A stretch of DNA of 64,000 bases from Marinococcus sp. PL1-022 (GTDB lineage Bacteria; Bacillota; Bacilli; Bacillales; Marinococcaceae). Positions 52,230 to 62,106 of this stretch are shown piece by piece. The stretch spans positions 2,433,495-2,497,494 of the forward strand of contig NZ_JAWXCX010000001.1 of the NCBI RefSeq assembly GCF_033845285.1. Direction: 5' to 3'. The position numbers and the translations under genes are program-made. The notes beneath the pieces are model-generated. The model was given only the letters and a program-made list of their open reading frames with translations, was not told the DNA's origin and ran no database searches. The stretch's first letter is position 1. Every line of letters begins with the position of its first letter.

Positions 52230-52838
52230 TTAAACCACCATCCCTATCAGATAGACAGCTGTAAAGATGAAAATCCATACAACGTCCAAAAAGTGCCAGT
52301 ACAGACCGATTATAAACGTTTTTCTCGCGATTACAGGCGTCAACCCAAAGCGTATTAATTGAATAATAATCGCCGTACACCAGAATACACCGAGCGTTAC
52401 GTGGAGTCCGTGTGTACCTGTAAGGGTAAAGAACGCCGACCAAAAGGCACTCGACTGAATTGTGGCGCCTTCATGCACGTAATGCACAAACTCATAAATT
52501 TCAAAACCAAGAAAACCAAGACCGAGTGCCAAAGTAATGATCAGCCATATTACAAGGCCTTTTAACGATTCTTTTCTCATCATATGCACAGCTATTCCAC
52601 ACGTAAAACTACTTACTAGGAGCAGAAAGGTCATTGTGAGCGCCATCGGCATTTCGAACAGTTCATGTGCCGGCGTGGCATCTCCGTAACGGCCGAAAAG
52701 CACGGCATACGTTGCAAAAAGCGTGGAGAAAAGCACCACCTCGGCTGCAAGGAAGATCCAGAAGCCGAGAATGGTTAAGGGACCATCTTCTCTTCGGTAC
52801 TCCAGCGGTCCCGTTTTTAATTCTGCGTGTTCACTCAT
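52230..52838 (-). CDS. qoxC: Quinol oxidase aa3 subunit III QoxC
   Basis: This 202-residue protein has five membrane helices typical of haem-copper oxidase subunit III (FWIFLAAEVVLFSTLFATYAV near residue 25; GTHGLHVTLGVFW near residue 138; LYWHFLDVVWIFIF at the end). It stabilises the QoxB core. The start overlaps the qoxB stop by 4 nt (ATGA). Confidence 0.96.
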   Translation of the reverse strand: MSEHAELKTGPLEYRREDGPLTILGFWIFLAAEVVLFSTLFATYAVLFGRYGDATPAHELFEMPMALTMTFLLLVSSFTCGIAVHMMRKESLKGLVIWLIITLALGLGFLGFEIYEFVHYVHEGATIQSSAFWSAFFTLTGTHGLHVTLGVFWCTAIIIQLIRFGLTPVIARKTFIIGLYWHFLDVVWIFIFTAVYLIGMVV

Positions 52839-54784
52839 TCTTTACGCCCCCTTGCCTGCTCCTCAGTACGTTTAATTTCATCAATAGGGACGTGATACCC
52901 TTCATCAAAGTCGAAGGAGCGAATAACCATGCAGATAATAACCCCGAGGAGTCCTGGAATGGCGAGCCAGAACCAATGCCACACAAGTCCAAAGCTTGCC
53001 ATAAACATAATGGCTGACATGATAATCGGCAGCCCTTTGTAGCTAGGCATGTGAATCGGCTCGAGCTTCGACTCATCGTAGGTGGTCGCGCCTGTTTCCT
53101 TCATGTCCCAGTATGCTTCGTGGCTGTTCACATATGGAATTGTAGCGAAATTGTAGTGCGGGACTGGCGTGGTCGTTGCCCATTCGAGCGAACGGCCGTC
53201 CCAGGCGTCTCCTGTTTTTTCCCGCGGCTCGTAACGGGCGCTGTAATAAATGTTAAACGTGAATATTACAAACCCTGTGGCGAGAATAAAGGCTCCGGCA
53301 GTAGACAGCAGGTTAAGCGGCATCCATTCCGGTTCAATCGTGTACGTCCGGCGCGGCATCCCCATAAGGCCGAGGAAAAACTGCGGAAGAAACGTAATAT
53401 TAAACCCGATAACCGTAAACCAGAAGCTGATTTTCCCTATTTTTTCGTTCATTTTGTGTCCAAACATTTTCGGGTACCAGTACGTAAGCCCTGCAAACAT
53501 TCCAAACAAAGTCCCGGCAATCAGCACGTAGTGGAAGTGGGCAATCAGGAAGTAGGTGTTGTGATACTGGTAGTCCGCAGAAGCCATACCAAGCATTACC
53601 CCGGTAACACCGCCGATGGTAAAGTTCGGTATAAAGGCAAGCGCCCACAGCATCGGCACGTTAAATCTGATACGCCCCTTATACATCGTCCCAAGCCAGT
53701 TGAATATCTTGATCCCGGTAGGAACAGCAATCAGCATCGTCGTGATGGAGAAAAGAGAGTTAACTCCTGCTCCGGCGCCCATCGTAAAGAAGTGGTGCAC
53801 CCATACGACAAAGCTCAGCCCTGCGATGACACACATAGCGTAAACCATCGCTTTGTAGCCAAACAGCTGTTTTCTGGCAAACGTTGAGATAACTTCCGAG
53901 AAAACCCCGAACGCTGGCAGAATAACAATGTAAACCTCCGGGTGTCCCCAGAGCCAGAACAGGTTGGCCCACATCATTGGCATGCCTTCACCGGCTAATG
54001 TAAAGAAGTGAGTGCCAAAGATCCGGTCAAGCGTCATCAAAGCCAGTGCAATTGTCAAAATTGGAAAGGCGAAGATAATAATAATTGATGTAATCAATGC
54101 AGACCATGTGAAGATAGGCATCTTCATCAGGGTCATGCCAGGTGCACGCATCCGCAGGATCGTAACAAGGAAGTTAATCCCTGTGGCAAGCGTCCCGATA
54201 CCAGAGAGCTGCAGTGCTAATAAATAGTAGTTCTGGTTAATCTCCGGGCTCAGCTCCGGTCCTGCCATCGGTACATAGCTGGTCCAGCCAGCGCTCGGGG
54301 AACCACCGATAACAAAGGAAATGTTAAACAGCATTGCCCCAAAGAAAAATGTCCAAAAGCTAAAGGCGTTCAAAAACGGGAAAGCTACGTCCCGGGCGCC
54401 TATTTGAAGCGGAACCGCAACGTTCATCAGCCCGATAATAAACGGCATCGCCATGAATAGAATCATGACTGTTCCGTGCGTCGTGAAAATTTCATTATAG
54501 TGCACGGAATTCAGGAAATTCATATTGGGAAGTGCAAGCTGCGTTCTCATCATCAGGGCGTCGACCCCGCCGCGGAACAGCATAGCAAGCGCTGCGATAA
54601 TATACATGATACCAATTTTCTTGTGGTCCACCGTTGTCAGATATTCATCCCAAAGCCATTTCCATAGCTTGAAATACGTCAGGACAAACACAATACCTAC
54701 TGTAGCGAGGACGATGGAGGCCATCGCCCCGTAAATAATAGGTTCTCCGGTGACAAGAAAGTCATTCCATATAAAATCCCACAA
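52835..54784 (-). CDS. qoxB: Quinol oxidase aa3 subunit I QoxB
   Basis: This 649-residue, roughly 14-helix catalytic subunit reduces oxygen to water and pumps protons. Ligands are recognisable: TTHGTVMILFM (low-spin haem His), WGHPEVYIVILPAFG (CuB His and cross-linked Tyr), VWVHHFFTMG (CuB His-His) and AHFHYVLIAG (haem His pair). Length and sequence fit the B. subtilis menaquinol-oxidising type. It follows qoxA by 39 nt. Confidence 0.97.
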   Translation of the reverse strand: MWDFIWNDFLVTGEPIIYGAMASIVLATVGIVFVLTYFKLWKWLWDEYLTTVDHKKIGIMYIIAALAMLFRGGVDALMMRTQLALPNMNFLNSVHYNEIFTTHGTVMILFMAMPFIIGLMNVAVPLQIGARDVAFPFLNAFSFWTFFFGAMLFNISFVIGGSPSAGWTSYVPMAGPELSPEINQNYYLLALQLSGIGTLATGINFLVTILRMRAPGMTLMKMPIFTWSALITSIIIIFAFPILTIALALMTLDRIFGTHFFTLAGEGMPMMWANLFWLWGHPEVYIVILPAFGVFSEVISTFARKQLFGYKAMVYAMCVIAGLSFVVWVHHFFTMGAGAGVNSLFSITTMLIAVPTGIKIFNWLGTMYKGRIRFNVPMLWALAFIPNFTIGGVTGVMLGMASADYQYHNTYFLIAHFHYVLIAGTLFGMFAGLTYWYPKMFGHKMNEKIGKISFWFTVIGFNITFLPQFFLGLMGMPRRTYTIEPEWMPLNLLSTAGAFILATGFVIFTFNIYYSARYEPREKTGDAWDGRSLEWATTTPVPHYNFATIPYVNSHEAYWDMKETGATTYDESKLEPIHMPSYKGLPIIMSAIMFMASFGLVWHWFWLAIPGLLGVIICMVIRSFDFDEGYHVPIDEIKRTEEQARGRKE

Positions 54785-54823
54785 AGGATGTCACCTGCTT
54801 TCTTTAATTATAAATATCGTAAA

Positions 54824-55771
54824 TTATTCCTCTTCCCAGGGGCCGCCTTCGCCGCCTTCAAGGTGAAGCTGTTCCCCAAGATTGCCACCGTAAAGATCAG
54901 TAATATAGCTTCTGCCTGAGTTCATGCCAAAGTCTACATACTCTAAATGCGTGCTGGAGTATTCCGCTTCCTGGGCAAGGCCTGGCTCGAGGTACTGGTC
55001 AAAACGGTCCTTAGTCATTTCCGGGGCATTGTTTTGAACATCACTTACCCATTGATTGAACTCTTCTTCACTTTCAGAAGTAACTGTGAATGTATGCTCA
55101 GCAAAGCCGGAACCGTTGTAGTTCGCATTGCGTCCTGCAAATTCGCCTTCTTCATCTGCCTGGAGGTACAGTGTGTTCTGCATGCCGGCCATGTTATATT
55201 TCTGGCCGCCAAGTGCCGGTATCCAAAGCGCAGTCATCGAATCAGCAGACGCCAGCTTAAATTCGATCGGGCGATTCTCCGGTATGTGTAAGTAGTTAAC
55301 CGTTTCAATGTCTTGCTCCGGATAACTGAAATACCATTTCCAGTTGGAGGTATCGGCATGTATTACTAGCGGCTCCTGATCATTTGTCTCTTCCGGCGGG
55401 CTCTCCAATGCATATAGAGAGGTCACTGTAGGGACTGAAAGAGCTGCTACAATAATAAATGGAATAACCGTCCAGATTATCTCAAGTGTGGTGTTTCCGT
55501 GCTGGTGAGGGTCATAGTCCTTGTCTGTCCAGTTCGGGCGTTCCCTAAACCGGATAATCATGTAGAAAAATAGCACAAAAACAACAATGACAATGACGGA
55601 CATCAGTGTAATAGAAAAAATAATGAGTTCCTGCTGGGTTCTGGCCACCGGCCCTTTAGGATCCAAAACTGTAATACCGCTGCAGCCGCTGGCGACGAGC
55701 AGCAAAGCAAACAACCCTGGTACCATAAACAGTCGTTTGAACCAGGAAACTAAGTTTTTCAAGCGCTTCAC
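54824..55771 (-). CDS. qoxA: Quinol oxidase aa3 subunit II QoxA (lipoprotein)
   Basis: This protein of up to 315 residues has a lipoprotein signal with lipobox VASGC, two membrane helices and an outer cupredoxin domain. The CuA-binding Cys/His set is absent (AGMQNTLYL and GFAEHTF occupy those places), so electrons come from menaquinol rather than cytochrome c. The C-terminus is acidic. The start could be GTG 55771 or TTG 55762; spacing from the two adjacent AAGGA/GGAG sites does not decide it. First gene of qoxABCD. Confidence 0.94.
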   Translation of the reverse strand: MKRLKNLVSWFKRLFMVPGLFALLLVASGCSGITVLDPKGPVARTQQELIIFSITLMSVIVIVVFVLFFYMIIRFRERPNWTDKDYDPHQHGNTTLEIIWTVIPFIIVAALSVPTVTSLYALESPPEETNDQEPLVIHADTSNWKWYFSYPEQDIETVNYLHIPENRPIEFKLASADSMTALWIPALGGQKYNMAGMQNTLYLQADEEGEFAGRNANYNGSGFAEHTFTVTSESEEEFNQWVSDVQNNAPEMTKDRFDQYLEPGLAQEAEYSSTHLEYVDFGMNSGRSYITDLYGGNLGEQLHLEGGEGGPWEEE

Positions 55772-56138
55772 GCTCCTTCCTTTTTATTACCGACTTCTGT
55801 GATGAATAACCCCTCTCTCCATCAGCCACGGTTCATCCCGTTCATATGCAGAGCGCACCATTATCGTAGCAAATTTTTATGGCTCTCGTCATTTTTTCTC
55901 TGGCAAAATTTCAAAATTGACGATTTTTAAACACAAATATGTCATAAAACGTTCACTTCTATGCGCCTGTTGCTTAGAACCTTTATCATCTTATCCTAAC
56001 GTCTGCCAATTTTCAACCTGCGAAAGGCGGTTTCAGGAGAAATGACCGGGTTCCCGGAGACACGGTCACGTCTTGTTTTTCGGCTCCAATAAACCTGCGG
56101 GTTGTCTTTTTTCTCTGCCTATTAAAAAGAACAAGCCG
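55772..56138. other. Intergenic region upstream of qoxA
   Basis: About 365 AT-rich bases with no credible gene. The qoxA promoter must be here, but no strong -35/-10 pair stands out. A small GACCG ... CGGTC hairpin near 56043-56066 lacks a T-run and I assign it no function. Confidence 0.5.
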
Positions 56139-56152
56139 TCAGGCCCGTTCCT
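56127..56152 (-). terminator. Terminator overlapping the methyltransferase 3' end
   Basis: AACGGGCC / GGCTTGTT, with G-U pairs and the stop codon in the loop, then TTTTTAA on the minus strand. Confidence 0.6.
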
Positions 56153-56855
56153 TTACTGCTTCAAGCAGAAGCATATTTGAGTTAATAAGCACTTTCCGGT
56201 CTTCCCGGTACGTTGTAAACGATTGTGCCTCGCTCTCCAGCTTATGCACCGTCCAGTCTTCGTACCGGCGGGAAAGCTTTTGAATAATATCCTCTGTATC
56301 GAAATTCACTTCCATTTTTGCCGGCAGCTGCTCGCTTGTTTCCGTGTCTGTTTCATGAATACCGGTGTTTATCAAAAACGCATGCACGCCGCCCTCAGCC
56401 GTGCCCTTTTGGAGGTTATCGATTAAATTCCAGAAGGTTTTTTCATCGGGGACGTGTTCGATGCTTGAAACTGCTATAATGCCGTCAAAATACTCCCTTT
56501 TCGGGATGTATTCTTCTATTGCCTGCTTTACCGGTTTAATTTCCTGATCCACGCCGTATTCCCTGGCGTAATCCTTTAACTGGCTGATGGCTTCATCTAA
56601 AAAATCCACGCACGTAACTTCACAGCCTTCCTCCTGAAACTGCCTGGCGGCCGGTATGCTGTTACGGCCGATGCCGCAGCCAAGGTCAAGCAGTCGGACG
56701 TCTCCCCCTTTGCGAATTCGGTCGAGGGCATTGATAATACGGGAGGCTGGCTTTTTCATCCAGGTGCCTTTTTCAAATAAGTCGTGCTGCTTATAGTACT
56801 GGCGGTGATATTCCTTTTCCGAAGCCCGGATTTCCTCTAAACTTGGCTCTTTCAT
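56139..56855 (-). CDS. Class I SAM-dependent methyltransferase
   Basis: This 238-residue protein has the SAM-binding motif I LLDLGCGIGRNS near residue 57, an acidic loop in CVDFLDEAI, and motif IV-like VSSIEHVPDE near residue 131. A TehB/UbiG-like fold is clear but the acceptor is unknown. I prefer ATG 56855 (GGGGTG 7 nt upstream) to the TTG two codons earlier. It lies 31 nt after moaB and might be co-transcribed with it, though no link to cofactor synthesis is known. Confidence 0.85.
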   Translation of the reverse strand: MKEPSLEEIRASEKEYHRQYYKQHDLFEKGTWMKKPASRIINALDRIRKGGDVRLLDLGCGIGRNSIPAARQFQEEGCEVTCVDFLDEAISQLKDYAREYGVDQEIKPVKQAIEEYIPKREYFDGIIAVSSIEHVPDEKTFWNLIDNLQKGTAEGGVHAFLINTGIHETDTETSEQLPAKMEVNFDTEDIIQKLSRRYEDWTVHKLESEAQSFTTYREDRKVLINSNMLLLEAVKERA

Positions 56856-56886
56856 ACACAAGCACCCCTTTTATTTTTCATTTCCC

Positions 56887-57405
56887 TTACAAATCCCGCT
56901 GCTTTGTAGCCTCCCACACTACGTGAGGAAGCTCAGGGATAATCAGCTTTTCCATCGCAAGCTTTACAGCGCCCGAGGACCCCGGCATCGTAAACACCGG
57001 CTTGTGATCGATAATGCCGGCCGCAGCTCTTGATAAAATCGCCGAAGAACCGATATCTTCCACGTAGCTCAGGTAGCGGAACAGCTCGCCAAACCCAACA
57101 ATTGCTTTATCAAACCTGGGCTCTACGGTTTCGATGGTAATGTCCCGGTCGGCGATTCCCGTCCCGCCGTTGATCAGCACCGCTTCCGCCTCCGGATGAA
57201 TGAGCGCTTCATTCAAACAATTGGTGATCGATGCCTGTTCATCTGTAACTATCGAATAAAAACAAACCTCGTGGCCGTGGGATTCGAGCAGCTCATGAAT
57301 GCGGCGGCCGCTTTTATCCGTTTCTTCCGTTCTCGTATCGCTCACGGTAATAACAGCGCATTGAATCTTTTTCTCCGCCTGCTCCTTATGTTCTTCTGTC
57401 GCCAT
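56887..57405 (-). CDS. moaB: Molybdenum cofactor protein MoaB
   Basis: This 172-residue MogA/MoaB-fold protein adenylates molybdopterin or binds it before metal insertion. It shows AVITVSDTRTEETDKSG near residue 18, VLINGGTGIADRDITIE near residue 76 and MPGSSGAVKLAMEKLIIPEL near the C-terminus. An intrinsic hairpin separates it from moaA, so it is either read through or separately expressed. Confidence 0.94.
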   Translation of the reverse strand: MATEEHKEQAEKKIQCAVITVSDTRTEETDKSGRRIHELLESHGHEVCFYSIVTDEQASITNCLNEALIHPEAEAVLINGGTGIADRDITIETVEPRFDKAIVGFGELFRYLSYVEDIGSSAILSRAAAGIIDHKPVFTMPGSSGAVKLAMEKLIIPELPHVVWEATKQRDL

Positions 57406-57432
57406 TAAAGTCCCCTCCTTTGTTTTTCTCTT

Positions 57433-57459
57433 TAAAAAAAGAAGCCTTTTTCAGGCTTC
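57433..57459 (-). terminator. Terminator between moaA and moaB
   Basis: GAAGCC / GGCTTC hairpin followed by seven T residues on the minus strand. Confidence 0.8.
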
Positions 57460-57473
57460 CTCTTTGGTTTCTA

Positions 57474-58484
57474 TTATCCCCCAATATAGGACATTTCAAT
57501 CCGCTTACGGTTGCGCGCCGTTTCTTCGGTCCGCTCTTCCGAGTAACGGTCGGTCCGTCTGCCCCATATGCCGGCAATGCTATTAAATATCGTTTCATCT
57601 GAGTCCCCGGAACGGAGCTGATTTCGTAAATCATACCCTTCGGTGGCAAACAGGCACGTAAACAGCTTGCCGTCCGCAGAGATTCTGGCCCGTGTGCACG
57701 TAGAGCAGAACGACTCCGTGACAGACGAAATGACGCCGACTTCTCCGCTGCCGTCCTTATAACGGTAGCGGTCAGCCACTTCACCGTAATAGCCCGGATC
57801 CACGGGCTCAATCGGAAACGTCTGGTGAATCGTGTCGATAATATCCTTTTTCGTCACTACCGACCCAAAGTTCCACCCGTTGGTGCTTCCCACGTCCATA
57901 AACTCGATAAAGCGCAGGTTGACGCCGCGCTGTTTAAAATACATAGCCATTGGAAGAATCTGTTCCTCATTCATTCCTTTTTTGACTACGGTATTCACCT
58001 TTACAGTAAGACCTGCTTTTTTTGCTGCTTCGATGCCTTTTAGTACAGGCTTCGATCCGGTTTTTCTGCCGTTAATGCTTGCAAACACTTCATCATCGAG
58101 CGCATCGAGGCTGATGTTCACCCGCTGCAGCCCGGCAGCCTTTAATTTTTCAGCCTGGGCGGGCAGCATTACGCCATTTGTTGTCAGAGCGATATCCTTA
58201 ATGCCTTCGATTTCCGTCAGACGGCGGATCAGCTCGGGCATATTTTTACGAAGCAGTGGTTCCCCTCCGGTCAAACGGAGCTTTTCCACACCAAGGCCGG
58301 CAAACAGGCTCGACACCCGGACGATTTCATCAAAGGAGAGCCGCTCGTCCTGGCCCATAAATTCAAAATCCGGGCCGAAAATTTCTGCCGGCATGCAGTA
58401 GGTACACCGGAAGTTGCATTGATCTATAACGGAAATACGCAGGTCACGAAGGGGACGGTTTAACTGGTCAGTTACATTGGTCAT
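57474..58484 (-). CDS. moaA: GTP 3',8-cyclase MoaA
   Basis: This 336-residue radical SAM enzyme starts molybdopterin synthesis by cyclising GTP. The N-terminal cluster motif is CNFRCTYC, followed by GGEPLLRK. The C-terminal second cluster is CSTCTRAR plus a later Cys (LFTCLF), and the chain ends with the required Gly-Gly. GGGGG precedes the ATG. It sits 16 nt after mobA in the moeA-mobB-moaE-moaD-mobA-moaA unit and works with MoaC. Confidence 0.97.
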   Translation of the reverse strand: MTNVTDQLNRPLRDLRISVIDQCNFRCTYCMPAEIFGPDFEFMGQDERLSFDEIVRVSSLFAGLGVEKLRLTGGEPLLRKNMPELIRRLTEIEGIKDIALTTNGVMLPAQAEKLKAAGLQRVNISLDALDDEVFASINGRKTGSKPVLKGIEAAKKAGLTVKVNTVVKKGMNEEQILPMAMYFKQRGVNLRFIEFMDVGSTNGWNFGSVVTKKDIIDTIHQTFPIEPVDPGYYGEVADRYRYKDGSGEVGVISSVTESFCSTCTRARISADGKLFTCLFATEGYDLRNQLRSGDSDETIFNSIAGIWGRRTDRYSEERTEETARNRKRIEMSYIGG

Positions 58485-58500
58485 CGTATTCCCCCTCTCT

Positions 58501-59088
58501 CTATTTTACCTTTCTGTTTAACTCTTCAAGCTGCTGGGCCGTATTAATATTTTCAAATGCTTCGGGATGCCAGTACGCCTGATTGACATCCACAACTCTT
58601 TCATTGCCGCTGAATACATTTTTCATGCGGTAATCTCCGGCTTCAAGCTGGGCTTCTGCCTTTGAAAGCAGATCAGCACGGAACCATCCACACGCAGGTG
58701 CCAGTCTCCCCCCGATTTCCGGGACGACCGCATCTGTATCCGCCGTAATATAAGAAGCCAGAAAGCGTACCTCTTCCGCAGTGATAAGCGGCATATCCAC
58801 CGGAAGCATAAACACCCACTCTTCCTTCGTGTAAGAAAGGCCGGTGAAAAGGCCGGCCAGCGGTCCCTTTTCTTTATGAGGCGGAAGGTCTTCCTTGATA
58901 TTCACCTGCTCCCCGGCTTTAATTCTCCCGGCAAACGACGGATGCGAAATCAGCCAGATGGTTTTCACTTCACTATGAAGAGCCTGGATGGCCCGTTCAT
59001 AAAAATAGCCTTCTTTCCAGACAGCAAAGGCCTTCGGAGAACCAAACCTCTCCGACATGCCTCCGGTCAGAATGATTCCATCTGCCAC
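58501..59088 (-). CDS. mobA: Molybdenum cofactor guanylyltransferase MobA
   Basis: This 195-residue GT-A-like nucleotidyltransferase attaches GMP to molybdopterin. The GTP-binding motif is [16 protein letters not shown] at residues 7-22; [17 protein letters not shown] and [10 protein letters not shown] (metal Asp) follow. Guanylylated cofactor serves DMSO-reductase-family enzymes such as nitrate reductase or formate dehydrogenase, none of which is in the window. Confidence 0.95.
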   Translation of the reverse strand: MADGIILTGGMSERFGSPKAFAVWKEGYFYERAIQALHSEVKTIWLISHPSFAGRIKAGEQVNIKEDLPPHKEKGPLAGLFTGLSYTKEEWVFMLPVDMPLITAEEVRFLASYITADTDAVVPEIGGRLAPACGWFRADLLSKAEAQLEAGDYRMKNVFSGNERVVDVNQAYWHPEAFENINTAQQLEELNRKVK

Positions 59089-59092
59089 GGTG

Positions 59093-59326
59093 TTACCCCC
59101 CGCTGACCGGTGGAATCAGGGCTACGGTGTCTCCCTGGCTGACCGGCGTGCTTTCTTCAGCAAACTCTTCATTAACGGCGGTCATAACGTCACTTATATC
59201 AGCATCATACGTGGATTTCAGATGCTCAAGTACATCCTTCACAGTAGCTATATCGCCACTGTTAATGGTAAGCCTTTCGCCGCCAAAAATATCTTTCATG
59301 TGGGCAAAGCATAACACATTAATCAT
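59093..59326 (-). CDS. moaD: Molybdopterin synthase small subunit MoaD
   Basis: This 77-residue ubiquitin-like sulfur carrier ends in PPVSGG, the diglycine thiocarboxylated for dithiolene formation. Its start overlaps the moaE stop by 4 nt and it lies 4 nt ahead of mobA. The E1 enzyme is probably the MoeB at the right edge. Confidence 0.95.
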   Translation of the reverse strand: MINVLCFAHMKDIFGGERLTINSGDIATVKDVLEHLKSTYDADISDVMTAVNEEFAEESTPVSQGDTVALIPPVSGG

Positions 59327-59787
59327 TTGTTTCCACCTCCTGGGGACCCGTCCGGGTACCGAGTTTGTTCAAGCTGATCTCCCACCCACTGCTCGCCGTC
59401 TTCCCAGTGTTCCTTTTTCCAGATTGGCACAATCTGTTTAATGCGCTCAATAATGTATTCATTCGCTTCATAGGCGTCCTTACGGTGGGGCGTCGAAACA
59501 GCGATGACGACTGCCGCATCGGAAATCTGCAGTTCGCCGGTGCGGTGGCCCACAGCTGCTTCAGCATCCGGCCAGCGTTCCTTCACTTCCCGGCCGATCG
59601 CCTCGAGCTGCTTTTCCGCCATCGAATGGTACGCCTCGTATTCCAGATAGACCGTCCGCCGGCCTTTGGTAAATTCCCGGACCGTGCCGATAAACTGCAC
59701 CACGGCGCCTGCTTCCGGGCGAGTCACCTCAGCAGCAAGCTCTTTTACAGACAGCGGTTCTGATGTCACGAAAAATCGTTTCTTCAT
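59323..59787 (-). CDS. moaE: Molybdopterin synthase large subunit MoaE
   Basis: This 154-residue protein combines with MoaD to insert two sulfurs into cyclic pyranopterin. Motifs are GAVVQFIGTVREFTKGR near residue 27, LEYEAYHSMAEKQL, VGHRTGELQISDAAVVIAVS and the Lys-rich active site IPIWKKEHW near the C-terminus. Four-nt overlaps link it to mobB and moaD. Confidence 0.96.
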   Translation of the reverse strand: MKKRFFVTSEPLSVKELAAEVTRPEAGAVVQFIGTVREFTKGRRTVYLEYEAYHSMAEKQLEAIGREVKERWPDAEAAVGHRTGELQISDAAVVIAVSTPHRKDAYEANEYIIERIKQIVPIWKKEHWEDGEQWVGDQLEQTRYPDGSPGGGNK

Positions 59788-60269
59788 AGTTTACTCCTCA
59801 TATATTGTTCAAACCATGCATCTGCTTTGTCAGTGTCCTGAAAATGATTCACTTCTTCTCCAGGGCCAAATGCTGTTTGAATGTTATCAAGATCCTCAAG
59901 GGATGCTTTATCATCTGTGCTTCGAAGCAAAAGTACTTTTGGGTGCGGTGCTTTTTTGTATCCTTCTATAAGAATAACATCAAGCGGCAGCTGTTGATAA
60001 ATATTCAGCAGCGTAGAAAGATCCGGCGCTTCCATATCTGCGAGGAACTGAAAGACCCCGGCGCCTTCCACACCGGAAACTACGGCTCCAGCCTTCTTCA
60101 GCTCCAGGCTGTCGACTCCCTCCGGCTGAAGCGGCACGCTCTGGTGGCCGTGATGCTTTAATACACCCACCCTCCAGCCGTTTGCTTTACCAAGCGCCGT
60201 CCAGCGTTTAAGCAGGGTCGTTTTTCCACTTTCTTTGAATCCCGTTACCTGCAGTACCGGAATGGTCAT
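59784..60269 (-). CDS. mobB: Molybdopterin-guanine dinucleotide protein MobB
   Basis: This 161-residue P-loop GTPase-like protein helps MobA. The Walker A motif is GFKESGKTTLLKRW (residues 8-21), with LKHHGHQ and IEGYKKAPHPK downstream. It overlaps moeA and moaE by 4 nt each, so the set is translated together. Confidence 0.95.
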   Translation of the reverse strand: MTIPVLQVTGFKESGKTTLLKRWTALGKANGWRVGVLKHHGHQSVPLQPEGVDSLELKKAGAVVSGVEGAGVFQFLADMEAPDLSTLLNIYQQLPLDVILIEGYKKAPHPKVLLLRSTDDKASLEDLDNIQTAFGPGEEVNHFQDTDKADAWFEQYMRSKL

Positions 60270-61534
60270 GCGAGCGGCTCCTTCTGGCCCTCGTTATCTT
60301 CAAGCAGCATCACGTCGACCACGTCTCCCTGCTGGTACCCGCGGCTTCCCCCGGGGAGAACGATACACGCATTGGCCCCGGCGAGGGAGGTCACTGCACT
60401 CGATTTATTAAATCCTCCCGGCTCTGCATACAAACGGTCGCCTTCTGCGCGCCAGCTGCCGCGGACAAAACGGGTAAATGGGTTCGGCTTGGAGAAATCC
60501 GCTGCGAGCTCTGCCTTCACCATCGTATGGTGCGGACGCTCAGAATGCATTACGGCCTGAATTACCGGGCGCACGAACAGTTCAAAGCCCATGTAGCAGG
60601 CGGAAGGATTCCCTGAAAGACCAAACAGCAGCGTACCTTCCCAGCTGGCAACGGTCGTTACGCTGCCGGGGCGCATGGCTACTTTATTAAAGAATACGTC
60701 CGCCCCGAGACGTTCATAAACGTCCGGTAGCAAATCATAGTCCCCGACCGACACCCCGCCGGTCGTAATGACCATATCCGTTTCCTCCGCCGCCTGGCGC
60801 ACTGCCCTGTAGCACGGTTCGAGTTCGTCCTTCAGCTTGCCGTAGTATTCAGGCTCCGCGCCGGCCCGCTGCAGCTGGGCAATCATCATGTAGGCATTGC
60901 TGTTTCGTATTTTGCCCGGCTCGAGCTCATCGGAAACGTCAAGCAGCTCCGTGCCTGTCGCAAACACGCCGACGACCGGCTTTTTAGCCACCTTCACCGT
61001 GGCGTAGCCAAACGTCGCAAGCAGGGCCGTGACGCCGGGATCAATCCATGTGCCCGCCGGAACGAGCTCGGTGCCCGCCTCCGTATCCTCTCCTTCAAAG
61101 GAGATGTTTTGGTCTTTTTCAAACTCGCGCTTAATCGTCATAAGCGGGTACGTGCCGTCATGCCCTTCCTGGGCAAGCTCAAGCATCACAACGGCATCAC
61201 ACTGCTCTGGAATTTTCGCCCCGGTCATGATGCGTACTGCCTGAAAAGGTTCCAGTTCTTTTTCTGACACAAAACCGGCGCCGATCTCCTCGACTACCTG
61301 GAAGGTCACCGGCTGCTCCCGGGAAGCTCCCCGGGAATCCGCCGAACGAATCGCAAACCCGTCATAGGGGGAACGGTCAAACGGCGGGACCGGATGAGCG
61401 GCCGTGATCGTCTCGGCCAGCCGGCGGCCGTAGGATTCGTGGATGGAGACCTCTTCCACGCCGCCTTCTTTGACATTCTCCATTACGCGCTCAATTGCTT
61501 CTTTTACCGGTACAGGCGTACGTTTTTCAACCAT
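60266..61534 (-). CDS. moeA: Molybdopterin molybdenumtransferase MoeA
   Basis: This 422-residue enzyme inserts molybdate into adenylated molybdopterin. It shows PPFDRSPYDGFAIRS near residue 50, RIMTGAKIPEQCDAVVMLE near residue 107, the MPT-binding TTGGVSVGDYDLLPDV near residue 247, and LSGNPSACYMGFELFVRPV near residue 315. First gene of the minus-strand cofactor operon, divergent from moaC. Confidence 0.96.
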   Translation of the reverse strand: MVEKRTPVPVKEAIERVMENVKEGGVEEVSIHESYGRRLAETITAAHPVPPFDRSPYDGFAIRSADSRGASREQPVTFQVVEEIGAGFVSEKELEPFQAVRIMTGAKIPEQCDAVVMLELAQEGHDGTYPLMTIKREFEKDQNISFEGEDTEAGTELVPAGTWIDPGVTALLATFGYATVKVAKKPVVGVFATGTELLDVSDELEPGKIRNSNAYMMIAQLQRAGAEPEYYGKLKDELEPCYRAVRQAAEETDMVITTGGVSVGDYDLLPDVYERLGADVFFNKVAMRPGSVTTVASWEGTLLFGLSGNPSACYMGFELFVRPVIQAVMHSERPHHTMVKAELAADFSKPNPFTRFVRGSWRAEGDRLYAEPGGFNKSSAVTSLAGANACIVLPGGSRGYQQGDVVDVMLLEDNEGQKEPLA

Positions 61535-61614
61535 ATTGATGCTCCTTTATTATATTTGAATGTATGTATCCGTGCTATAATCGGTCAATACTATATCCAG
61601 GAGGGACTTTTACC

Positions 61615-62103
61615 ATGTCAGAATTTACGCACTTTAATGAACAGGGCCGGGCCAGAATGGTGGACGTTTCCGATAAGCCGGTGACGAGCAGAAGCGCTCT
61701 GGCCGGTTCAAGCATCCGTGTTCCCGAAGAAGTGTACCTGGCGGTTACACAGGGAGATATTAAAAAAGGCGATGTGCTCGCCGTCGCCCAAATCGCAGGA
61801 ATTACCGGTGCCAAACAGACATCCACCCTCATACCAATGTGCCACCCGCTCCCTTTAAGTAACGTGGACATCAGCTTTTACTGGAAAACAGAAGAAGCCT
61901 ATGAACTGTTTATTGAAGCATTTGTTAAAACGAAGGGAAGCACAGGGGTGGAAATGGAAGCATTAACCGCAGCATCCGCCGCTGCTTTAACCGTGTATGA
62001 TATGTGCAAAGCGCTCGATAAAGGGATGGTCATCGGCCCGACATACCTGCTTGAAAAAACCGGAGGCAAAAGCGGTGACTTTCAACGGAAAACGAGTGAT
62101 TAA
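61615..62103 (+). CDS. moaC: Cyclic pyranopterin monophosphate synthase MoaC
   Basis: This 162-residue enzyme completes the first step after MoaA. The signature is present: [66 protein letters not shown] 61615 follows GGAGGGAC. It is the only plus-strand cofactor gene, divergent from moeA by 80 nt and convergent with modB, whose stop lies 3 nt away, with no terminator between. Confidence 0.97.
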   Translation: MSEFTHFNEQGRARMVDVSDKPVTSRSALAGSSIRVPEEVYLAVTQGDIKKGDVLAVAQIAGITGAKQTSTLIPMCHPLPLSNVDISFYWKTEEAYELFIEAFVKTKGSTGVEMEALTAASAAALTVYDMCKALDKGMVIGPTYLLEKTGGKSGDFQRKTSD

Positions 62104-62106
62104 TAC

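Noticed and set aside
54824-55771. Cytochrome c oxidase subunit II
   Set aside because: CuA ligands are missing and the qox gene order fits a quinol oxidase.
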